Below are positions 30,277-39,452 of a stretch of 64,000 bases of DNA, in pieces; the first letter of the stretch is position 1, and every line of letters starts with the position of its first letter. Origin of the DNA: Bog-375 sp049698695. GTDB lineage: Bacteria; Acidobacteriota; Terriglobia; Bryobacterales; Bryobacteraceae. The translations under genes were made by a program, and so were the position numbers. A model generated the notes under the pieces. The model did not search any database. It was given only the letters and a program-made list of their open reading frames with translations, and had not been told where the DNA came from. The stretch lies in NCBI GenBank assembly GCA_049698695.1, contig JBAVYH010000181.1:1-64000 (forward strand). The letters run 5' to 3'.

Positions 30277-32283
30277 ATGAGCCGAATTCGCGTGAAGCCG
30301 CGCCCGGCCCCGATCGGAAAGCTGTTGGCGTTGGCGAGCCTCGCGGCCGGCGTGGGATGGTGCCAGAAGGATCTCGCGGATGCCTCGCTGGAGCAGCTTC
30401 TCGATACGCAGGTGACCACCGTGTCGAAGAAGCAGGAAAAGCTGGCACGAACCGCGGCCGCGGTGTTCGTGGTCACGCAAGAGGATATACAGCGGTCCGG
30501 CGCCACCAACATTCCGGACCTGCTGCGCATGGTCCCCGGTGTCGACGTGGCGCAGATTGACGGCAGCAGTTGGGCGATCAGCATTCGGGGCTTCAACGCG
30601 CGCTATTCGGACAAAGTGCTGGTGTTGATCGACGGGCGGTCGGTGCATACAACGGCTTTTTCCGGCATCTACTGGGACCAGATCGACTTGCCTATCGAGG
30701 AGATCGAGCGCATCGAAGTGATCCGCGGTCCGGGCGGATCGGTGTGGGGCGCCAATGCGGTCAATGGCGTGATCAGCATCATCACCAAATCCTCCAAGGC
30801 CACGCGCGGCGGGGTGGCAAGCCTGGGCTCGGGCTCTTACACGCATGCGGCCGACAGCCTATCGTACGGCGGAAGCGCCGGCAGCAGCGGGAGTTACCGG
30901 CTTTGGGGCGCGTACAACAATGTCGCCGACTCGGTTCAATCCGATGGCGCCGGAGGAGGCGATGGCTGGCAGCGGGCGCACGGAGGATTCCGCTCCGATT
31001 GGAGTATTGGCCAGCGCGATTCCTTAACTGTGGAAGGGGACCTCTTCTATAACCAGGCCGGCCACACCACGGATTCGCTATTCGCTCTGCCGGGGGCCAA
31101 TCCGTTCTGGCAAAGCCAGGAGGCGGGCGGCGGTAGCATACTAGGCCGTTGGACCAGAACTTCGGATAACGGCGCGGACCAATCTCTGCAAGTCTACTAC
31201 TCCGCTTATCACCGCACGGAATTGGGCTTGCCCATCGCCGAGACCAGTCTGGATTTCGATTACCAGAACCGTCATCGGATGGGAAGCCGGCAGGAGGTGG
31301 TCTGGGGAGTTGGATACCGGCGGACGGTTACCGATCTCAGCTCACAAAGTTGGATCTCTTTTTCGCCCCGGGTGAGCGCAGACGCACTGTACAGCGCCTT
31401 CGTGGAAGACGAAATCCGCGTCACGGATAGCCTCTGGCTCACCTTGGGCACGAAAGTCGAACACAACCCGTACACGGGATTCGATGTGGAGCCGAGCGCG
31501 CGCCTGGCCTGGACAGCCACGCCCAGCAGCACGTTCTGGCTCTCGGCCGGGCGCGCCGTCCGGCAACCGGCGAGGGCTGAGGCGGAGATTGACGTCGTCT
31601 TGGGTACGGTCTCGCTGGCCGCGGGCACGCCGGCGGTTTTGTACCTGCTGGGGAATCCCCACGCGAACGCGGAGCGCATGACGGACTACGAAGCCGGATA
31701 TCGGGCGCAGCTCAGTCGAAACCTGTCGCTGGACGCGGCGACGTTTGTCAGTTTCTACCAGGACCTGGAGACGATGGCGCCGCTGCCGCCGGCCCTCGCG
31801 CAGTACGGCAGCGGCTATGTAATGGAGATCCCTTATATTTACGCGAACGGCGGGAAGGCGTTCGATTACGGCGGCGAGCTGGCCGCTAACTGGAACGTGA
31901 CCAGGAGTTGGCGGATCAGCCCGGCGTATTCGATGTTGCACGTGAATTTTCGGGTGAATCCGGGTTCCGAAGATACGTTCAGTCCCGCCTTGGCGCTTTG
32001 CTCGCCCGAGTACACCTGGCAGACCCGCTCCCTGCTGAACCTGCCGGCCAAGCTGAGCTTCGATCAAACCGTCTCCTGGACGGCGCGGCTGCCGGGAAAC
32101 GGCATTCCGGCGCACTGGCGAGTGGATATCCGGCTGGCGCGGCGGCTCGGCGAGTCGGCCGAAGTCAGCTTGGTGGGACAGAATCTGCTGCAACCGGGGT
32201 TCCTCGAATTCGGAGGCCAATATGGGATCGTCGGCACCGAGATCCCACGCAGCATATTCGGAAGGGTGGTACTCCGGTTTTGA
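30277..32283 (+). CDS. TonB-dependent outer-membrane receptor
   Basis: 668 residues. After a signal peptide (KLLALASLAAGVGWC) a short segment LEQLLDTQVTTVSKKQEKLA (about 38-57) is followed by the plug: AAVFVVTQEDIQRSGATNIP, LRMVPGVDVAQIDGSSWAIS, RGFNARYSDKVLVLIDGRSV, IEEIERIEVIRGPGGSVWGA (to about 165). The remaining 500 residues are beta-barrel strands ending in SIFGRVVLRF with a terminal aromatic, as expected for BamA recognition. It lies first in an operon with overlapping YfiR and hybrid kinase genes. The substrate is unknown; the context suggests a sensory or regulated uptake role. TAAACT at 30243 may be the -10 box. Confidence 0.92.
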   Translation: MSRIRVKPRPAPIGKLLALASLAAGVGWCQKDLADASLEQLLDTQVTTVSKKQEKLARTAAAVFVVTQEDIQRSGATNIPDLLRMVPGVDVAQIDGSSWAISIRGFNARYSDKVLVLIDGRSVHTTAFSGIYWDQIDLPIEEIERIEVIRGPGGSVWGANAVNGVISIITKSSKATRGGVASLGSGSYTHAADSLSYGGSAGSSGSYRLWGAYNNVADSVQSDGAGGGDGWQRAHGGFRSDWSIGQRDSLTVEGDLFYNQAGHTTDSLFALPGANPFWQSQEAGGGSILGRWTRTSDNGADQSLQVYYSAYHRTELGLPIAETSLDFDYQNRHRMGSRQEVVWGVGYRRTVTDLSSQSWISFSPRVSADALYSAFVEDEIRVTDSLWLTLGTKVEHNPYTGFDVEPSARLAWTATPSSTFWLSAGRAVRQPARAEAEIDVVLGTVSLAAGTPAVLYLLGNPHANAERMTDYEAGYRAQLSRNLSLDAATFVSFYQDLETMAPLPPALAQYGSGYVMEIPYIYANGGKAFDYGGELAANWNVTRSWRISPAYSMLHVNFRVNPGSEDTFSPALALCSPEYTWQTRSLLNLPAKLSFDQTVSWTARLPGNGIPAHWRVDIRLARRLGESAEVSLVGQNLLQPGFLEFGGQYGIVGTEIPRSIFGRVVLRF

Positions 32284-32849
32284 ATGGGCGCACGCGTCCG
32301 GTGTCCCGCCCGTGGTCTAAGGCCGGGGCGGTGTTGTGGGCCATAAGCCCGTTTCTTGTGGCACTGGCCCTGCCGCTGGCTGCGCAGGCGCCTACCGAGT
32401 ACCAGGTCAAGGCGGCCTTCCTTTATAACTTCGCGAAGTTCGTGGAGTGGCCGGTGAATGCGCCCGGAACGCGGTTCTGCATCGGTATCCTGGGCACCGA
32501 TCCATTTGGTCCGCTGATCGACGAAACGCTGGCGGGAAAAACGCTCGGCAGCCGTGGCGTCGTAGTCCGCCGGTTCAATCGGCCGGAAGACACCTTCGAC
32601 TGTCAGATCGTGTTTGTGGCTTCGTCGGCCACACCGCTGAAGCTGTTGTTGAGGCGCTTCGAGGGCAAAGCTGTTCTCACCGTGGGGGACGCACCGGCGT
32701 TCTGCCAAAGCGGCGGCATCATCGGCTTCCAGGTCGCGGAGCGGAGAATCCGCTTTGCCGTCAACCTCGAAGCCGCGGAACGGGCGCAACTGCAGCTCAG
32801 CTCGAAGCTGCTGAGCCTGGCCACCAAGGTCTGGGGGAACCGGCGATGA
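32280..32849 (+). CDS. YfiR-family (DUF4154) periplasmic protein
   Basis: 189 residues if TTG 32280, overlapping the receptor stop, is the start; GTG 32301 is an alternative. A signal sequence (VLWAISPFLVALALPLAAQA) precedes the YfiR domain: EYQVKAAFLYNFAKFVEWP (about 40-58), FCIGILGTDPFGPLIDETL, VVVRRFNRPEDTFDCQIVFV, PAFCQSGGIIGFQVAERRIR and the C-terminal LSSKLLSLATKVWG. In Pseudomonas YfiR is a redox-sensitive periplasmic inhibitor of a membrane diguanylate cyclase; here the neighbouring partner is a hybrid kinase. Two conserved Cys residues are visible. The stop overlaps the kinase start as ATGA. Confidence 0.87.
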   Translation: MNGRTRPVSRPWSKAGAVLWAISPFLVALALPLAAQAPTEYQVKAAFLYNFAKFVEWPVNAPGTRFCIGILGTDPFGPLIDETLAGKTLGSRGVVVRRFNRPEDTFDCQIVFVASSATPLKLLLRRFEGKAVLTVGDAPAFCQSGGIIGFQVAERRIRFAVNLEAAERAQLQLSSKLLSLATKVWGNRR

Positions 32850-34840
32850 GTTTTCAGCCCTTGCGGCCGATCCAGCGGCTGTCCCTTCGCAATAAACTCA
32901 GGGCGATCATCCTGCTAACCGTGGTGGCGGTGCTGTTGCCGGCATGCGTGCTGCTGGGGTTTGCCGACATCGCCACTACTTGCGACGCGATGAGAAACCA
33001 GCTCGCCATCCTGGCCGGCCTGATCGGTCAGAACAGCACCGCCGCGCTCAGCTTCGGCGATATGGCGTCGGCCAGCGAAACCTTGCGGTCCCTTCGCTCC
33101 TACCCTTCCGTGCGGGCGGCCTGCATCTACTCGGCCGACGGCAAGCTATTCGCCAGCTACCGGGCTGCCGGCACATCTAGCGCACCGGTTCCAGCCGAAC
33201 CAGGCGCAGAGAGAACGTCTTTTGAAAAGGGCGGTTTGATTGCCGTGCGTAGCGCCGAGTTGGCGGGCCAGACCATCGGAACCGTCTATCTGGACTCGGA
33301 CCTGCAACCGCTCTGGCATCGGCTGGCGCGCACCGGCCCGACCGTAGCGGTGGTAGTGCTGATCTCGATCTTCATCGCCTATTTGCTGGCCTCCCGTTTG
33401 GAGCGGCTCATTTCGGAACCGGTCATTCATCTGGTGCAGACAGCCAAGGCCGTGACGGTGCTTCGCAACTACGGCATCCGGGCCAACCACTTCTCGAATG
33501 ATGAATTGGGCGCGCTGATCGACGGCTTCAATGAGATGCTCGGCGAGATTCAGCGGCGTGATCGCGATCTGGAACTCCACCGCGCCAGCCTGGAAGAGGA
33601 GGTTCTGAGCCGCACCGCGGAATTGCGCCGGGTGAATGCGGAATTGGTCGAGGCGAGGGACCGGGCCGAGGAAGCCAGCCGCGCCAAGAGCGAGTTTCTC
33701 GCCAACATGAGCCACGAAATCCGGACCCCCATGAACGGCGTCCTGGGAATGACGGAATTGGCGCTCGATACCACCTTGACCGCGGATCAGCGCGAATACC
33801 TGCTTACGGTGCAGAGCTCCGCCGATGCGCTGCTTACGGTGATCAACGACATTCTGGACTTTTCCAAAATCGAGGCAGGAAAGATGGAGTTGGACCCCAT
33901 CGCGTTCGATCTGCGGGGCTGCGTCACGGAGGTAACGAAGGTGCTGGTGTGGCAGATCCGGGTCAAGCCAGTGAAGCTGCAGTCCGAAATTCATCCGAAC
34001 GTTCCGGAGCGCGTGATCGGGGATCCCATGCGGTTGCGCCAAGTCCTGCTGAACCTCCTCGGAAACGCCGTCAAGTTCACCGAACGGGGCCAGATCACCC
34101 TTACCGTGGAGTCCGGAGGCAGCGAAGCCGATATGCTGGAGTTCTCTGTGCGCGACACGGGCATAGGCATCGCACCGGAGAAGCAGCGCGCCATCTTCCA
34201 GGCCTTTTCCCAGGCCGACGGATCGATGAGCCGCCGCTACGGCGGCACCGGCCTTGGCCTGACGATCTCGGCGCGCCTGGTCGAGATGATGGGCGGCTCC
34301 ATCTCGGTCGAAAGCCAGCCGGGCCAAGGCAGTTGTTTTCGCTTCACGATTCACGCCGAGGCAGCCGGGCAGCCGCGGAACAGCGAGCCCGCCGCGAACC
34401 CTGCCCTGCCGGCGCGGGCCGAACCGGCGCGCCGGTTGCGCGTACTGCTCGCCGAAGATCATCCCGTGAACCGTCAGTTAGCGGTCAAACTGCTCGAGCG
34501 GGAAGGGCACAACGTGGTTGTCGCCGCCAATGGGCGGGAGGCTTTGCTGGCGCTTGCCGCCGGAAGCTTCGACATTGTGCTGATGGACGTGCAAATGCCG
34601 GTGATGGACGGCATCGAAGCTACCCAGGCGCTGCGCCGCTCCGAGCGGGGCAGCGGCCGGCACATTCCCATCGTCGCCCTCACCGCGAATGCCATGAAGG
34701 GCGACAAGGAGCGCTACCTGAGCTGCGGCATGGATGGCTACCTGGCGAAGCCCATCCGGCGCAAAGAACTGGCCGAAACGCTGCAACGGTTCGCCGGTGA
34801 CGGCCGCACGTTCGATGGTCCCGTGAGCATGGCGGGTTAA
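32846..34840 (+). CDS. Hybrid sensor histidine kinase with C-terminal receiver
   Basis: 664 residues. TM1 (about 20-40) and TM2 (about 165-183) enclose a 125-residue periplasmic sensor domain with ASETLRSLRSYPSVRAACIY. HAMP-like region (about 184-240), coiled coil, then HisKA with FLANMSHEIRTPMNGVLG (phospho-acceptor His290) and HATPase with LLNLLGNAVKFTERGQITLT, VRDTGIGIAPEKQRAIFQAF and RRYGGTGLGLTISARLVEMM. The receiver has AEDH (about 536-539), DIVLMDVQMPVMDG (Asp581) and YLAKPI (Lys635). No HPt or DNA-binding output is fused, so a separate HPt and regulator are needed. Third gene of the TonB receptor-YfiR operon. Confidence 0.93.
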   Translation: MSFQPLRPIQRLSLRNKLRAIILLTVVAVLLPACVLLGFADIATTCDAMRNQLAILAGLIGQNSTAALSFGDMASASETLRSLRSYPSVRAACIYSADGKLFASYRAAGTSSAPVPAEPGAERTSFEKGGLIAVRSAELAGQTIGTVYLDSDLQPLWHRLARTGPTVAVVVLISIFIAYLLASRLERLISEPVIHLVQTAKAVTVLRNYGIRANHFSNDELGALIDGFNEMLGEIQRRDRDLELHRASLEEEVLSRTAELRRVNAELVEARDRAEEASRAKSEFLANMSHEIRTPMNGVLGMTELALDTTLTADQREYLLTVQSSADALLTVINDILDFSKIEAGKMELDPIAFDLRGCVTEVTKVLVWQIRVKPVKLQSEIHPNVPERVIGDPMRLRQVLLNLLGNAVKFTERGQITLTVESGGSEADMLEFSVRDTGIGIAPEKQRAIFQAFSQADGSMSRRYGGTGLGLTISARLVEMMGGSISVESQPGQGSCFRFTIHAEAAGQPRNSEPAANPALPARAEPARRLRVLLAEDHPVNRQLAVKLLEREGHNVVVAANGREALLALAAGSFDIVLMDVQMPVMDGIEATQALRRSERGSGRHIPIVALTANAMKGDKERYLSCGMDGYLAKPIRRKELAETLQRFAGDGRTFDGPVSMAG

Positions 34841-34851
34841 CCTCCTCGTGG

Positions 34852-34881
34852 GGCACGCTTTAGCCAGGCTGAAACCGTGCC
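34852..34881. repeat. Hairpin repeat after the kinase gene (GGGGCAxGCTTxAGCC family)
   Basis: GGCACGCTTTAGCC pairs imperfectly with GGCTGAAACCGTGCC. Similar units occur at 40904, 42889 and 44837. It may act as the operon's terminator. The rest of 34841-34996 shows nothing recognisable. Confidence 0.5.
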
Positions 34882-34996
34882 CTGATACAAGACTCCGGAG
34901 TCGTGTTACGAACTTTTGGGGCATGACAGTAGCCGGGGGGCGGACACCCTGTTCATGGCTCGCAACGATAGCGCATTGGGGCGGGGAAGTCTGTCC

Positions 34997-37252
34997 TTAC
35001 TCCCGCCCTCCGCCATTTCCGCCAGGCTCGTCGGAGTGGCCGTTGCCCAGTTCGCGCAGCACGTCGCCGATTACCTCTCCCTTGCGGTCGGAATGAAACT
35101 CGTCGTTCATCCGGCGCAGGGCGACGCCGATGACGTCGCGGTGGTGCAGTCGCGATCCGGGGCCCATGCCGCTCAGCTCCAGCCACAGCTTGTGCGCCAG
35201 CGCGACGTCCTCCGGCCACAGGCGCGGCGGGTGTGGGCCGAGGTTGAAGAACACTACGTCCTTCTGATTTTCGAGCACGAGCTCGAGCGAAAGGGACGGC
35301 CGCGGTTCCGGCAACTGTTCCCAATAGTTGCCCACCAGCGCGCCTTGCTCGGAGGGTGTCAGCTTGGGCGACAGCCCCATCACGATGCGCGAGCTTCGCA
35401 GCCGCGCCGCCGTTTGCACCACCGCCTCGTAAGGGTCCGTGCCCGGCACCACCATGAGTTCCACGTGCTTGCCGGCCTTCTCCGCCAGCGTCACCACCTT
35501 GCTGAAGACTTCGGTCTCGGCACCCGCGAAGATCTGGTCGGTATCGAGCGCGTGCTCGCCTGACGCCGCCTGCGTCACCGGGCGCACCGAAAGCACCACG
35601 ATGTCTATCTTGCGTGTGTCGGTTTTGTGCAGAATGCGCGCGAGGTGTTGCAGGCGATTGGGGTTGCGGACGGCCACCAGCACATTGCCCGGCCGCGCGC
35701 TCACCGACGCGGCCGAAACCTCCTCCGGCGTGTCCAGCCGGAATTTTTCCATCTCCGCCCCATGCGCCGCCCTGCGTTTGCGGTTGTAGATATCGGAAAG
35801 CTCGAAGATGATGAAAAACACGATGGTGAAGCTTATCCCCGATATGGTCGCCACCTTCTTGGTCAGCACGTTGATGATGGCCAGGGCGAAGAGCGCCACC
35901 GTGATCGCCGTCAGGCCAAGCGGAATTTCCGTCTTTCCGATGCGGAAATTCAGCGGCACTTTCCAATCGCGATTTTCCGGCTGCTTGTAGCGGAGCACCA
36001 GCACCGAAAGCGCTTTCATCGCGAAGCTCCACACTACCCCGAACGCATAAGCTTCGCCCAGCAGATAGACGTTGCCCCGGCTGATCACGATGGTGATGAT
36101 CTGCAGCGCGACAATCAGGTTGATCAGCCGCGACGTCGTGCCGAATTTCTTGTGTGGATGCCGGAACCAGTCGGGCAGCACGCCGTCTTCCGCCACGCGA
36201 TTGAGCACGCCGTTTGAGCCGATGATAGCCGTGTTCACCGCGCCCGACAGAATCAGCGTTCCCACCAGCACTACAAAGCCGTGAAACAGCATGCGCAACG
36301 GTACGGGCCCGATCAGGTACATCGATAGGCCGCCAATCAGATTGTCCAGAAACTGCGGCCGCGCATTGTCCGGAATGATCATCACCGCGAAGAACGAAAC
36401 CAGAGAGGTGAAACCCATGCTGTAAAGGAAAATCACCGTGCCGGCGCGCTCCAGATTCTTCAGCTTGGGGTGCGCGATTTCGCGGTAGACCTGCGCCAGC
36501 GTTTCGAATCCGCTCATCGCCAGCAGCGAGTGGCCCAGGCCGATCATGATCGCGATCGCTGTAATCGAGGGTGCCAGCGTGCCGCGCAGCCACCCCAGCG
36601 CATCCGGGCTGAAGTGCAGGTTGGCCCGCGTCGGCAAGGGCACCGGGTTGTAACCGTTCTTCAGAACCGTGGCCAGGCACCAGAGAATCAGAATCACCAC
36701 CATCACCGTGGTGACCTGCATGATGCGCAGCGCCTTCTCGCTCGATTCATGAATGCCGATGATGTTCTTGCGCCAGAAATAGAGCGTCACCACCACCGCA
36801 AAAGCCGCCGCGAAGTATTGCGTGTTGACGTGCAGGCCGGTCATCACCAGTCGAGGGCCGACTTCATTGATCAGGCCGCCAAGATACAGGCCCGCGCTCA
36901 CCGCGCTGATGGGGCCGGTAAGCACATAATCGAACATCAGCGCCGACACCGAAAACTTGGCCAGCGTGCCGCCCATCGCCTCGTGCACCACTTTGTACAC
37001 GCCGCCGCGCACGAACATCGAGCAGCTTTCGATGTAGATGGCGCGGACCGCGTAGGAAAACAGCATGATCGACAGGATGAACCACGGCGCTGCTTTGCCG
37101 ACGGCCTGCTCGGCGATGCCGCCCGCGTAATAGGCGGAACTCGCCAGGTCGCTCAGGACGATTGCCGCCGCCTTCCAGAACGAAATAAAGGACAGCATCA
37201 CGGTGGTGGCGACCACGACTTTCACCGCCGCCGGACGTTGCTGGTTGGTCAC
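34997..37252 (-). CDS. APC-superfamily permease fused to a C-terminal UspA-like domain
   Basis: 751 residues from GTG 37252 (GGGAG lies 10 nt upstream; a longer start at 37285 lacks a ribosome-binding site). The first 480 residues hold about twelve membrane segments of APC type: STATE-like TM1 region ATTVMLSFISFWKAAAIVLS, FDYVLTGPISAVSAGLYLGG, MIGLGHSLLAMSGFETLAQV and SGAVNTAIIGSNGVLNRVAE. After a linker (about 490-530) a cytoplasmic domain of 220 residues has a Usp-type core (GNVLVAVRNPNRLQHLARIL, IDIVVLSVRPVTQ, VVQTAARLRSSRIVMGLSPK). Likely an amino-acid or cation transporter with a nucleotide-sensing tail; the substrate is unknown. Its upstream region is the decayed cca relic. Confidence 0.82.
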   Translation of the reverse strand: MTNQQRPAAVKVVVATTVMLSFISFWKAAAIVLSDLASSAYYAGGIAEQAVGKAAPWFILSIMLFSYAVRAIYIESCSMFVRGGVYKVVHEAMGGTLAKFSVSALMFDYVLTGPISAVSAGLYLGGLINEVGPRLVMTGLHVNTQYFAAAFAVVVTLYFWRKNIIGIHESSEKALRIMQVTTVMVVILILWCLATVLKNGYNPVPLPTRANLHFSPDALGWLRGTLAPSITAIAIMIGLGHSLLAMSGFETLAQVYREIAHPKLKNLERAGTVIFLYSMGFTSLVSFFAVMIIPDNARPQFLDNLIGGLSMYLIGPVPLRMLFHGFVVLVGTLILSGAVNTAIIGSNGVLNRVAEDGVLPDWFRHPHKKFGTTSRLINLIVALQIITIVISRGNVYLLGEAYAFGVVWSFAMKALSVLVLRYKQPENRDWKVPLNFRIGKTEIPLGLTAITVALFALAIINVLTKKVATISGISFTIVFFIIFELSDIYNRKRRAAHGAEMEKFRLDTPEEVSAASVSARPGNVLVAVRNPNRLQHLARILHKTDTRKIDIVVLSVRPVTQAASGEHALDTDQIFAGAETEVFSKVVTLAEKAGKHVELMVVPGTDPYEAVVQTAARLRSSRIVMGLSPKLTPSEQGALVGNYWEQLPEPRPSLSLELVLENQKDVVFFNLGPHPPRLWPEDVALAHKLWLELSGMGPGSRLHHRDVIGVALRRMNDEFHSDRKGEVIGDVLRELGNGHSDEPGGNGGGRE

Positions 37253-37394
37253 TGAGTGGTTTCTCCCGCTCGGCCGTTGGGGCACTCTGGCGAATTGTGA
37301 ACGCGCCTGCGAGGTGCTGACGGGTTGGAACTGGAAAGCGATCTGTCCTTACGTGGGACTGCGCCCCAAACTGATATCCCCGCCTCCGGGTGGA

Positions 37395-37545
37395 GTTGGC
37401 CTCCACATATTAGCATATGGTGCGGGGTTCGAAATTCTCCAAAGCCGGCCGGCGAAGCGCGGAAGGTTCGCCGGTCGCGCCGGGCGAATCGCACGGCTGC
37501 GCTCCGCCGCGTGCCAGGCTCAGCCTGCCGGCGGTCTAGGGCTTC
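37395..37545 (+). pseudogene. Relic copy of the cca promoter and first codons
   Basis: Positions 37405-37413 (ACATATTAG) and the GGTG...GGGG-TT..GAAAT that follow match the intact cca upstream region at 39510-39540. After a diverged stretch, 37488-37509 is identical over 22 nt to 39578-39599 inside cca. In frame the relic reads LQSRPAKRG...RIARLRSA, comparable with PQSQAES...VIARLRSA of the real protein, with a net insertion of 15 nt (five codons). The initiator is ATT and an in-frame stop follows, so it is not functional. It lies partly antisense to the C-terminal codons of the minus-strand gene ending at 37520. Confidence 0.7.
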
Positions 37546-38932
37546 GGAGCGGGCCGGGTTCACTCGAGGAAGGCGCCCCGTTCTCCGGCGTCGTCACCTC
37601 CGAGAAGACGATTCCGACCAGCAGCGCGGCAGCCGGTGCGATGTGAACGAACAGCCGCGGCAGCGAGATTTTCACTTGCGGCTCCACCGGGTTCCACGCG
37701 CTGAAGAAATAAACGCACGGGTACAGCAACAGCGGCATACATACCATTGCGGCCCAGGGGTACCAGCGCGATTTTCCTTTGCGCAGGGCGAGATAAGACA
37801 AAGCGCCTGCGGTGAGGAACCACAGCAAGCTCCAACGTCTTAACGCAATCAATTCCTCCAGCGTCCAGCGGACGAGCGGCCAGGCCCGGTTCACATGCGA
37901 TACGAAGACGGCGGGCGTGAAACCCGCGAAATCCGGGTAACGCGGCACGCCCACGCTGCCCATAAATGCGTACCAACCGAGCCATAGCGCAAACCCGGGA
38001 AGGACCGCCCAAGCTCCCAGTTTCCAGTTCCGCTCCGTCGCAACCAGGGGGGCAATGGCGGCCGCGAGGCACAATAACGGGACGATGCCCCCGACCTTGG
38101 TAAAAGGGAGCAGCGCCGCGCTCAAACCCAACAGCCGCGTCGATATCACGGATCGGGTTCGCCAGTATTCGACGCACTGCACCACCGCACACAGGTACAC
38201 CGCCGAGAGCGGAAAGTCGGCGTAGCCGGAAGAGGCGCTGCCCTGGCCTATCGCCAACGCCGGCACGAACAGGAAGGGGAGGAGCACAAAGATCCCGGAC
38301 CAGCGCCACTGGTTCGTTCGGTTTGCCGCGGAGAGCAGAAGCAGCTCGGCGGCCAGATAGAAATATGGGCCGATCAGCTTGATCATGCTTTGATCCATAC
38401 GGCCCAGAAAGCCATAGATCCACGCTTCGAGGAGAGGCACCAGCGGCGGATAGCTGCGGTGGAAGAACTCATAGTTGCTGGTGTAGTACTGGAGCGGGAT
38501 GGCACCGCCGTTCAAAAATGCGACCTTGGCCTTCGATTCCCAGTTGAACAATCCGTCCCACCCCAGGCTTTGGCGATACAACGAAAGCCAGGTGACGAAA
38601 CCCAGTTGAATGGTCACCAGCGCAAGCGCGATTGCCTGCGGGGCGCGGAACGGAAGTCTCGGCATAGCTGGCAACGCCCAGTTGCGCCGCTTCCACGCGT
38701 AGCCTGTGGCGCCCAGGCAAACCGCGGTCACCGCGCAACGGAGCGGCACGCCCTGAATCAGGAACCCAAGGCAGAAAGAGGATAGGGAGACCAGGCCCGC
38801 GCCGAAGATGAGCGCGGTGCCGCAGACACCGCATATGTCGGGGCTGGCAGGGTGGCGGCGCAGCAGCAAGACCATCCCGAGGCCTCCCGCAAAGGCAATC
38901 GAAAGGGCGACTATCGACAGCAAGATTCCCAT
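37520..38932 (-). CDS. GT-C-like multi-pass membrane protein, putative glycosyltransferase
   Basis: 470 residues with about twelve hydrophobic segments. A soluble loop after the third or fourth segment contains SLGWDGLFNWESKAKVAFLN and FFHRSYPPLVPLLEAWIYGF, resembling the Asp-bearing first loop and the 'YPPL' motif of dolichyl/polyprenyl-phosphate-sugar-dependent GT-C enzymes. The last 25 residues (TTPENGAPSSSEPGPLRS...) are low-complexity and are encoded antisense to the cca relic, suggesting the frame was extended after the rearrangement. It overlaps the upstream small membrane protein gene by 22 nt. Substrate unknown. Confidence 0.7.
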   Translation of the reverse strand: MGILLSIVALSIAFAGGLGMVLLLRRHPASPDICGVCGTALIFGAGLVSLSSFCLGFLIQGVPLRCAVTAVCLGATGYAWKRRNWALPAMPRLPFRAPQAIALALVTIQLGFVTWLSLYRQSLGWDGLFNWESKAKVAFLNGGAIPLQYYTSNYEFFHRSYPPLVPLLEAWIYGFLGRMDQSMIKLIGPYFYLAAELLLLSAANRTNQWRWSGIFVLLPFLFVPALAIGQGSASSGYADFPLSAVYLCAVVQCVEYWRTRSVISTRLLGLSAALLPFTKVGGIVPLLCLAAAIAPLVATERNWKLGAWAVLPGFALWLGWYAFMGSVGVPRYPDFAGFTPAVFVSHVNRAWPLVRWTLEELIALRRWSLLWFLTAGALSYLALRKGKSRWYPWAAMVCMPLLLYPCVYFFSAWNPVEPQVKISLPRLFVHIAPAAALLVGIVFSEVTTPENGAPSSSEPGPLRSPRPPAG

Positions 38933-39438
38933 GAGGCCGCGCCGTTATTAGGTGCCATATAGAGTTTGGACGTCACCTGCGTTCCGCCAACCGCCCAGCG
39001 CCCGGGACCGGTATCGAAAAAGATCAACCCGGCAATCTCGGCGGACCGCGGGGCCTTTTCCATGGTGAACGCGCGGCTTTCACCTGCTTCGCCGCAGAAG
39101 ATTGCCGCGACCGGCCGCGGGTAGGCAAGATACGCGATAGTGAAGTACACCCGCAACGTGGAAGACTCACGGGCCGGTCCGACGAACAAGAGACGCTGAT
39201 GCGGGCCGTATCTTCGCAAGCCGTCTTTGACGAGCAAGCCGGGCTGAGGCGCATCCAGAACCTGGAGAAAAGAATCGGTTGTTTCGTTGGGTTCCAGTTG
39301 CTCGAAGGAGCTCTCCCGCACAATGACCCTGACCATCACTGTGAGCGTTACAGCGGCATACAGCGCGAAGGCGCAGATCGCGAATGCTCTGATCGAGGCC
39401 TTCGGCTCTCTCCGCGGTGCACCTCTCTGTTCCTGCAT
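38911..39438 (-). CDS. Small single-pass membrane protein of unknown function
   Basis: 175 residues from ATG 39438; the open frame extends further upstream but a TACGCT box ends 8 nt before this ATG and the extension has unnatural composition. A basic N-terminus (REPKASIR) is followed by one membrane anchor (AFAICAFALYAAVTLTVMV) and an extracytoplasmic domain with LRRYGPHQRLLFVGPARESS, LRVYFTIAYLAYPRPVAAIF and LIFFDTGPGRWAVGGTQVTS. I do not recognise a family. The 3' end overlaps the GT-C-like gene, so the two form a unit and may cooperate in one glycan-related process. Confidence 0.62.
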   Translation of the reverse strand: MQEQRGAPRREPKASIRAFAICAFALYAAVTLTVMVRVIVRESSFEQLEPNETTDSFLQVLDAPQPGLLVKDGLRRYGPHQRLLFVGPARESSTLRVYFTIAYLAYPRPVAAIFCGEAGESRAFTMEKAPRSAEIAGLIFFDTGPGRWAVGGTQVTSKLYMAPNNGAASWESCCR

Positions 39439-39446
39439 GCAGCCGT

Positions 39447-39452
39447 AGCGTA
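39447..39452 (-). promoter_or_regulatory. -10-like box (TACGCT) for the small membrane protein gene
   Basis: On the minus strand TACGCT ends 8 nt before ATG 39438, in keeping with the near-leaderless promoters elsewhere in the window. Confidence 0.35.

Noticed and set aside
34953..36680. 575-codon minus-strand frame within the APC permease
   Set aside because: Different frame of the same strand as a permease with convincing membrane segments and Usp-like tail.
37426..37436. tRNA T-arm-like GGTTCGAAAT
   Set aside because: No acceptor, D or anticodon arms around it; it is part of the cca promoter relic.
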